A DNA stretch of 64,000 nucleotides from an uncultured Opitutia bacterium (GTDB lineage: Bacteria > Verrucomicrobiota > Verrucomicrobiia > Opitutales > Opitutaceae): positions 1 through 64,000 of the forward strand of contig CAIKHO010000048.1 in assembly GCA_903827245.1 (NCBI GenBank). Reading direction: 5' to 3'. Below, in pieces: positions 58,737 to 64,000 of this stretch. A program made the translations under genes and the position numbers. Below the pieces are notes generated by a model. That model had not been told where the DNA came from and did no database searches. It worked only from the letters and a program-made list of their open reading frames with translations. Positions within the stretch are counted from its first letter, which is position 1, and every line of letters begins with the position of its first letter.

Positions 58737-60212
58737 ATGTCTTTGCGCCAACTTTTCGCCTGCATCGGCCTGACCGCCGGGCTGGCCCAGCCCATCGGGG
58801 CCGCAGAGCGTGAACACAACGCGTGGCCGGTCAGCGTCACCCAGGTCGATGCCCAAGGCGCCACCCAATCGTGGGAGGGAGCCGGGCCGTTGCTGTTCAA
58901 GCAACCCCTGGACGAAGGACGCACCGCGACGGGATTCCGCCCGTTCTATGTCCGGAAGCGCGATGCGGCCGGCAGACTCACCGAGGCCAGCTTCATCTAT
59001 CCGATCCTGACCTATCGCAATGACGGCGACGCCTACCGCTGGAGCCTGCTGCAACTGGTGAACCTCTCCGGCCCGCAACGCGGCGCGCCGACGCAGGGCA
59101 ACTACGACGGCTTTGACGTCTGGCCCTTTTATTTCTCGCGGCAGACCGGTTCACCCGAGACCTCCTATCGCGCCCTTTTCCCGATCGCCGGCACGGTCAA
59201 GGACCGCCTGTTCAACGAGCGCATCTCGTGGGTGCTGTTTCCGGCCTACCTGCGGACGGAAAACCGCGGCGTGACCGCCACCTCGATCCTGTGGCCCTTC
59301 GTGCGCACGATCCATGGCGCCGGCAGCTCGGGCTTTGCGCTGTGGCCGCTCTTCGGCTGGCGCGGCCAGCCCGGGGTTTATCGCAGCGAGTTCTACCTCT
59401 GGCCCCTGATCTACAACAGCGTTTCCCGCCTCGGCGAGCCCGTCCCGGCGGAGTCCTTTGGCGTGCTGCCGTTCTACTCGCGCGAGCACAGCGCCGAGGC
59501 CGTGAGCGAGACGTATGCGTGGCCCTTCCTTGGCTACACCCATCGCACCGCTCCCTATCGCTACGACGAAACCCGTTATTTCTGGCCGTTGTTCGTCCAA
59601 GGCCGGGGTGACGACCGCTACCGGGACCGGTGGGCGCCGTTTTATACCCACTCGATCATCAAGGGCGTGGACAAGACGTGGGTGATGTGGCCGCTGTTCC
59701 GCCAGCAGCGCTGGGTCGACGGCAAGGTCGCCCAAGTCAGGACCCAGTTCCTTTTCTTCATCTACTGGTCGCTCGAGCAGCGCAGCACGACCAATCCGCA
59801 CGCCGCCCCGGCGGAAAAAACCCATTACTGGCCGCTCGCCAGCGTGTGGGACAGCGGCACGGGCCACCGACAGGTCCAGGTGCTGAGCCCGATCGACGTT
59901 TTTTTTCCGACGAACGAAAACATGAACCTGCTCTGGTCGCCGCTCTTTGCCCTCTACCGCTACGATTGGCGGGCGCCCGATGATACGCGGCACTCGCTGC
60001 TTTTCGACCTCGTCACGTGGCGGCGTGAGCCGTCGCGGACGGAGTTTCACCTCGGCCCGCTCCTCGGCGTCGAGTCGTCGGCGTCGGAGGGCCGCATCAC
60101 GCTCGCCGGAGGGCTGGTGCGCCTCCGCCGGACCACGGACGGCCGCGGCTGGCGGCCCTTCTGGTTCGATTTTTCGGCAAAGTCCGCCAATAGTCCGGCC
60201 CAGCAACGCTGA
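58737..60212 (+). CDS. Exported W-P repeat protein of unknown function, first gene of Mla-like operon
   Basis: From the ATG at 58737 (MSLRQLFACIGL) the protein has 491 residues with a signal peptide cleaved near GAAERE (residue 22-24). I do not recognise a family. Between about residues 128 and 320 a short motif, [VLAMF]-[WF]-P-hydrophobic-[FY/hydrophobic], recurs at about residues 129, 148, 168, 186, 203, 222, 244, 262, 283, 300 and 318, a spacing of 17-22. Examples are DVWPFYF, SILWPFVR, FALWPLFG, FYLWPLIY, TYAWPFLG, YFWPLFV and VMWPLFR. Weaker copies continue to residue 440. The aromatic, alternating pattern suggests beta strands, possibly an outer-membrane or periplasmic beta structure. 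It lies 10 bp upstream of mlaE. Confidence 0.75.
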   Translation: MSLRQLFACIGLTAGLAQPIGAAEREHNAWPVSVTQVDAQGATQSWEGAGPLLFKQPLDEGRTATGFRPFYVRKRDAAGRLTEASFIYPILTYRNDGDAYRWSLLQLVNLSGPQRGAPTQGNYDGFDVWPFYFSRQTGSPETSYRALFPIAGTVKDRLFNERISWVLFPAYLRTENRGVTATSILWPFVRTIHGAGSSGFALWPLFGWRGQPGVYRSEFYLWPLIYNSVSRLGEPVPAESFGVLPFYSREHSAEAVSETYAWPFLGYTHRTAPYRYDETRYFWPLFVQGRGDDRYRDRWAPFYTHSIIKGVDKTWVMWPLFRQQRWVDGKVAQVRTQFLFFIYWSLEQRSTTNPHAAPAEKTHYWPLASVWDSGTGHRQVQVLSPIDVFFPTNENMNLLWSPLFALYRYDWRAPDDTRHSLLFDLVTWRREPSRTEFHLGPLLGVESSASEGRITLAGGLVRLRRTTDGRGWRPFWFDFSAKSANSPAQQR

Positions 60213-60222
60213 TCTCCACCGC

Positions 60223-60987
60223 ATGAAGCAAATCACCGCCATCCTCGTGGGCTTCGGCAGCACGATCCAGCTCCTGGTGCGTGCCCTGTCGTACACGGCA
60301 ACGCTGCCGCGGCAATGGGCCCGCTTCATCGAGCAATGCTATCTCATCGGCTATACCACCCTGCCGATTGTCGCCATCCTGAGCTTTTTCATCGGCAGCG
60401 TGCTGGCGCTCCAGGCCGGTTACTCGATGGCGGATTTCGGCGCCAAGGAATTCATCGGCACCCTTGTCGGTCTCTCGATGGCGCGGGAACTCGGGCCCGT
60501 GATGGTCGCCATCCTGGTCGCCGGCCGCGTCGGCTCGGCCATCGCCGCCGAGCTCGCATCCATGAAGGTTTACCAGGAGATCGACGTGCTGGAGACCATG
60601 AACATCCCCCCCGCCCGGATGCTCGTGCTGCCCCGCCTTGCCGCGATCCTCGTCATGATGCCCGTGCTCGCCATCATCGCCGACCTCGTCGGCTGGTACG
60701 GCGGCGCCATCGTGGCGAAATACACCCACGCCATCGCGATCGACCCCGAGACTTACTTCGCGGCCCTGCGCCATTTCATGAAGTTCAAGGACGTCGTGAA
60801 CGGCCTGATGAAGGCGGAGGTGTTCGGTTTCGGCGTCGTGCTCGTCAGCTGCAACATCGGCCTCAATACCAGCGGCGGCCCGCGCGAGGTCGGCGCCTCC
60901 GTGACCAAGGCCGTCGTCGTCTCGCTGATCCTGATCCTCGTGGCCGACTACTTCATCACCGACGTCCTCCAGCAAATTTTCCCGTAA
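60223..60987 (+). CDS. mlaE: MlaE-family ABC transporter permease
   Basis: The 254-residue permease starts 10 bp after the W-P repeat gene. FIGSVLALQAGYSMADFGAKEFIG, LVGLSMARELGPVMVAILVAGRVGS (the E-L-G-P conserved turn) and AAELASMKVYQEIDVLETM are family signatures. Five helices are predicted. With MlaF and MlaD it forms a phospholipid or lipid transporter at the inner membrane. Its stop (TAA at 60985) overlaps the mlaF ATG by one base. Confidence 0.93.
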   Translation: MKQITAILVGFGSTIQLLVRALSYTATLPRQWARFIEQCYLIGYTTLPIVAILSFFIGSVLALQAGYSMADFGAKEFIGTLVGLSMARELGPVMVAILVAGRVGSAIAAELASMKVYQEIDVLETMNIPPARMLVLPRLAAILVMMPVLAIIADLVGWYGGAIVAKYTHAIAIDPETYFAALRHFMKFKDVVNGLMKAEVFGFGVVLVSCNIGLNTSGGPREVGASVTKAVVVSLILILVADYFITDVLQQIFP

Positions 60988-61799
60988 TGCCCTCCCCTTC
61001 CTCCAGCGCCACCCGCAATCCGTTCACCGAGGCCGAAACGCCGGCCGTGGGTGTTGCGCTCGAACACCTCGTGAAGGACTTTGGCAGCCACAAGGTGCTC
61101 AAGGACGTCAGCTTTGCCGTCTCACCCGGGGAAATCTTCGTGCTCATGGGGCCGAGCGGTTCCGGCAAGAGTGTGCTGCTGAAGCAAATTGTCGGGCTCG
61201 AGGCTCCCACCTCGGGCCGGGTCCTCGTCGACGGCCGGGACGCCATCGACCCCGCCACCCGCGAGCAGGTGCGCATGGCCCTCGTTTTCCAGTCCGGCGC
61301 ACTCTTCAATTCGCTGTCCGTCTACGACAACCTCGCGCTTTATCCGCGGGAACACCGAGTCGCCAGCGAGGCCGCCATCCGCGAAAAGGTGATGCGGGCG
61401 CTCCAGATCATCTCGCTGGAAGACACCGCGGACAAATTCCCCTCCGAGCTCTCCGGCGGCATGAAGAAGCGCGTGGCCATCGCCCGCGCCCTCGTGATGG
61501 AGCCGCAACTCATGCTTTACGACGAGCCTACCAGCGAGCTCGACCCCGTGACCAGCGCCTCGATCAGCGAGATCATCGCCACCCTGCGGGAGGAGTACCA
61601 CGTGACGACCATCGTGGTTTCGCACGACCGTGACCTCGCGCTCAACATCGCCGACTGCATCGGCCTGCTCATCGGCGGCGAGCTCATCTTCAACGGCACG
61701 CCGGCCGAGCTGCGCGCGTCGAAGGACCCGGTCATCACCGATTTCCTGAATCCGAAAATCGACCTGAAGAACCCGCGTTTCAAGAAACTCGCCACCTAA
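60987..61799 (+). CDS. mlaF: MlaF-family ABC transporter ATP-binding protein
   Basis: The 270-residue ATPase has Walker A MGPSGSGKSVLLKQIVGLE, Q-loop VFQSGALFNSLSVYDN, signature SGGMKKRVAIARAL, Walker B MLYDEPTSELDP and H-loop VVSHDRD. The usual T-S-G-L-D-P is T-S-E-L-D-P here, and SGALFNSLSVYDN is a hallmark of MlaF/Mkl-type ATPases. It powers the MlaE permease. MlaD follows 32 bp later. Confidence 0.95.
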   Translation: MPSPSSSATRNPFTEAETPAVGVALEHLVKDFGSHKVLKDVSFAVSPGEIFVLMGPSGSGKSVLLKQIVGLEAPTSGRVLVDGRDAIDPATREQVRMALVFQSGALFNSLSVYDNLALYPREHRVASEAAIREKVMRALQIISLEDTADKFPSELSGGMKKRVAIARALVMEPQLMLYDEPTSELDPVTSASISEIIATLREEYHVTTIVVSHDRDLALNIADCIGLLIGGELIFNGTPAELRASKDPVITDFLNPKIDLKNPRFKKLAT

Positions 61800-61831
61800 A
61801 ACCACTTTGCCCTCCAACCGGAGAACCACAC

Positions 61832-62824
61832 ATGAATAACGCACAACAGACCGCCCGCGTCGGGCTTTTCTTCCTCCTCGGCCTCGCCCTCGTCTGGGTG
61901 ACCTTCGAGACCCTCAGTGATGGCAAGCTCTTCAAGGACCGCGGCTACACCGTGGTCGCGGGTTTTGACGACCTGCGCCAGCTGAAGATCGGCGACGAGG
62001 TGCGCATGGCCGGCGTCAAGATCGGCTCGGTCGAAAAGACCCGCCTCGCCGGCCGTCGCGCCGAGGCCGTCCTGCGCATCGATCCCGACGTGCAGATAGC
62101 CGGCGACGCGAGCGCCACCATCGTTATGTCCGGTCTTATCGGCAGCAACTACATCGGCATCGACCTCGGCACCCGCGGCACGGCTCCCCTGCAGCCCGGG
62201 GCCGAGATCCACACGAGCGTCACGCCCGACATCAACGCCATCATGACCCAGCTCGGCAACCTCGGCAGCAAGTTCGACAGCGCGCTCGGTACTCTGGGCG
62301 ATTCCCTGAAGGGCAAGGACGGACAACCGGGCCTGTTTCAAAAGCTCGACACCCTCGTTGGCGAAAACGGGAGCAAGATCACTGCGACCATGACCAACCT
62401 CCAGGAGGTCACGGCCAAGTTGAACAAGGGCGAAGGCACCATGGGCAAGCTGATCAACGATCCCAAGCTGCACGACGACCTTCTTGCCACGGTGGACGAG
62501 ATCAAGTCCGCCGCGACCCAGGCCAAGACCTTCGTGGCCGACGCCCAGACGATCATCGACCAGGTGAAGTCCGGCAAGGGCCCGCTCGGCACGCTCGTCT
62601 TTGACGAGACGACCGCCAACAACCTCAAGGCCACCGTGAAGAATGTGCGCGATGTGTCCGACAAGCTCGCGCGTGGCGAAGGCACCCTCGGCAAGCTGAT
62701 CAACGACGACAGCCTTTACCTCAGCGCCCAGGGCACCTTGAAGAAGGCCGACCGCGCGCTCGATGGGTTGGACGACACCGGCCCGATCAACGCGCTCGGG
62801 ACCGTGGCAAAGTCGCTGTTCTAG
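61832..62824 (+). CDS. mlaD: MlaD/MCE-family lipid-binding protein
   Basis: The 330-residue protein has an N-terminal membrane helix (residues 9-25, RVGLFFLLGLALVWVTFE) and one MCE domain (about 35-125; DDLRQLKIGDEVRMAGVKIG, LIGSNYIGIDLGT). The helical tail contains three copies of a Gly-rich unit: KGEGTMGKLINDPKL, SGKGPLGTLVFDETT and RGEGTLGKLINDDSLY at about residues 199, 248 and 284. Such tails are common in MCE proteins and may form a helical tunnel across the periplasm. It closes the operon. Confidence 0.93.
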   Translation: MNNAQQTARVGLFFLLGLALVWVTFETLSDGKLFKDRGYTVVAGFDDLRQLKIGDEVRMAGVKIGSVEKTRLAGRRAEAVLRIDPDVQIAGDASATIVMSGLIGSNYIGIDLGTRGTAPLQPGAEIHTSVTPDINAIMTQLGNLGSKFDSALGTLGDSLKGKDGQPGLFQKLDTLVGENGSKITATMTNLQEVTAKLNKGEGTMGKLINDPKLHDDLLATVDEIKSAATQAKTFVADAQTIIDQVKSGKGPLGTLVFDETTANNLKATVKNVRDVSDKLARGEGTLGKLINDDSLYLSAQGTLKKADRALDGLDDTGPINALGTVAKSLF

Positions 62825-62941
62825 AGCGAAGCCATGCGGGTGGAGCCGGTTGGCCCAACACGCTGGATCGACGCGGCTTCGCCGCAACGCGTTGAGGTCA
62901 TTGCGTTCCACCTGAAGTCTTGGTGACACGGAGACTCTCGT

Positions 62942-63007
62942 GTAGGGGCGTTCCTTGCGGACGCCCGGCTTGCCCGCACCGGAGGGCGGCGGCGAGCACC
63001 GCCCCTA
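62942..63007. repeat. REP-like element, family A, composite
   Basis: GTAGGGGCGTTCCTTGCGGA begins at 62942 and continues CGCCCGG; CGCCCCTAC at 62999-63007 mirrors the outer GTAGGGGCG. It sits in the convergent gap between mlaD and the isomerase gene. Core identity is to 9151 and 18411. Confidence 0.85.
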
Positions 63008-63016
63008 CCTTCGATC

Positions 63017-63802
63017 TCAGTACCCTGCGTCAGCCAGCTGGCGCCGCAGCTCGATCAGCGCGGGGATAGCCCCGACTGCCATCGGCTCCGTCCAGACACA
63101 CTCGATGGCGAGCCGTTGGCAGCGCACGGCCTTCTTCAAGGCCCGCAGAAACGGCCGGAAGTCGTCGCCCATCTCACCCGGGCGCGAGCGCTTTTCCTTC
63201 TCGGCGACATGCGCATGGACGATGAGGTTCGCGTGGCGCTCGATCGGTGCCGGATTCTCGTCGTTGCGCAGCATGTGAAAAATATCGACCAGGAGGCGGA
63301 CGTGCGCGTGGTTGCAGCGCTGCACCGCCTCGGCGCCTTCGTCGATGGTGTTTACGAGATTGCATTCACCGCGGTTCAGCGGCTCCACCACGACGGTGAC
63401 ACCGTGCTTTTTCGCGATCGGGGCGACGATTTTAAGCGCCTCGACGTATTGCTCGAAACCGCGCACGGCGGACCAACCCTCCGGGACCTGCCGCGCACCG
63501 GCCGAACCGAACACGATGGTCGTCAGGCCGATCGACTTGGCCCGCGCAAAGGCCGTCTCGGTATAACGCGCCAGCCGCGCCTGGTCCACAACGGGGCCGG
63601 TGACCTTGAGATCGGCGGGGAGAAAGCAATTGGCCGAGGGCATCGGGCGCGGGCTGCCGCGCATGGCGGCCGCGCTCGCGGCAAACTCCGTCTCCAGCGC
63701 CTCCGGCTTGAGGAAGTTCTGGACGTGGCCCTCGATAAAGTCGAAGGGCAGTTCCTTGAAGCTGGTGAGATCCGCCGGATGGGCGCAGAGGCCGAGTTGC
63801 AT
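63017..63802 (-). CDS. Sugar phosphate isomerase/epimerase-like TIM-barrel protein
   Basis: The 261-residue protein belongs to the xylose-isomerase-like (AP endonuclease family 2) barrel. VVEPLNRGECN near residue 138 carries the metal-binding Glu, VRLLVDIFHM the Asp/His, HAHVAEKEKR the His pair and IECVW the last Glu. The substrate is unknown. It is read towards mlaD and converges with it across a repeat. A start at ATG 63802 gives MQLGLCAHPADL, a typical first strand. Confidence 0.88.
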   Translation of the reverse strand: MQLGLCAHPADLTSFKELPFDFIEGHVQNFLKPEALETEFAASAAAMRGSPRPMPSANCFLPADLKVTGPVVDQARLARYTETAFARAKSIGLTTIVFGSAGARQVPEGWSAVRGFEQYVEALKIVAPIAKKHGVTVVVEPLNRGECNLVNTIDEGAEAVQRCNHAHVRLLVDIFHMLRNDENPAPIERHANLIVHAHVAEKEKRSRPGEMGDDFRPFLRALKKAVRCQRLAIECVWTEPMAVGAIPALIELRRQLADAGY

Positions 63803-63837
63803 GGAATAATTCTGATGAAGCTAGACCGCGCGTTTGC

Positions 63838-63964
63838 GGGTGGCCGCCGACCTCCGGGCGGCGGCCGTTTGATTCTGCACAGAAAAAAACACCGACGCAG
63901 ACCAAGACCGCCGCCCGGTCCGTCCGGCACAGGCTTGGCGAAGCCAGAAGGTCGGCGGCCACCC
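63838..63964. repeat. Nested inverted repeats, family J (GGGTGGCCGCCGACCT type)
   Basis: GGGTGGCCGCCGACCT (63838-63853) and AGGTCGGCGGCCACCC (63949-63964) are perfect 16-bp inverted copies. Inside, CCGGGCGGCGG (63854-63864) pairs perfectly with CCGCCGCCCGG (63908-63918). The remaining bases to the window end carry no gene seen here. Confidence 0.88.
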
Positions 63965-64000
63965 TTTCCCATTTTCGCTCTTAACCTTGAACATCGGGTC

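Overview
The window is GC-rich chromosomal DNA from a Gram-negative bacterium, most likely a member of the Verrucomicrobiota (Opitutales/Opitutaceae-like). This placement is inferred from the protein families and gene style: RsfS/NadD next to tRNA-Leu, a long membrane pyrophosphatase, the FTLVEIMIVVV-type prepilin, a three-subunit b-type succinate dehydrogenase, MCE/Mla transport genes, and many palindromic intergenic repeats. No rRNA or ribosomal protein is present to confirm it. Almost everything is housekeeping or metabolic. There is no prophage and no CRISPR, and the only insertion-sequence trace is a partial transposase at the extreme left edge.

Layout. 0-2 kb: IS transposase start, a prepilin, rsfS-nadD, tRNA-Leu. 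2-4 kb: a LysR regulator divergent from a cytoplasmic NrtA/NasS-like binding protein, with a palindrome between them. 4-12.3 kb: proton/sodium pyrophosphatase, a TlpA-like thioredoxin, an MFS transporter, a transglutaminase-like protein, a GNAT acetyltransferase, a NarL-type response regulator and a Cys-motif hypothetical protein. 12.6-18.4 kb: a MocR-type regulator followed by two overlapping EamA exporters, then a DUF485-ActP acetate/solute symporter pair. 18.6-25.7 kb: gpsA, lysA, two small membrane proteins, sdhCAB. 25.9-31.8 kb: a PaaK-like ligase, a Nudix hydrolase, a LysM protein, tRNA-Pro, a TPR protein, a secreted protein, purU. 31.8-38.3 kb: carB, a DUF3817 protein, an NtrC-like regulator with degraded ATPase motifs, a frameshifted pilC, tRNA-Gly.

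38.4-45.6 kb is the assimilatory sulfate block. cbiX and sumT supply siroheme for cysI, followed by cysH, cysD, cysN and cysC. Together they take sulfate to APS, PAPS, sulfite and sulfide. No cysJ flavoprotein is present. 45.7-51.8 kb holds a sugar-acid-like cassette (two 2-hydroxyacid dehydrogenases of different folds plus a KDG-kinase-like PfkB), a small BamE-like protein, an esterase relic, a second MDH2-type dehydrogenase and a site-2 protease. 52-58.5 kb: aldo/keto reductase, rsmE, a hypothetical protein, rsmD, an MBL-fold hydrolase, an FAD monooxygenase and YceI. 58.7-62.8 kb is a compact operon of a secreted protein with a roughly 19-residue W-P repeat followed by MlaE-, MlaF- and MlaD-like genes, the best candidate here for an undescribed system. 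The window ends with a TIM-barrel isomerase and another palindromic element.

The most striking feature at the nucleotide level is the intergenic repeats: at least nine different families of long imperfect inverted repeats, several with two or three copies in the window, one of which forms the last codons of rsmE. All functional calls come from reading the sequence; no database search was run.
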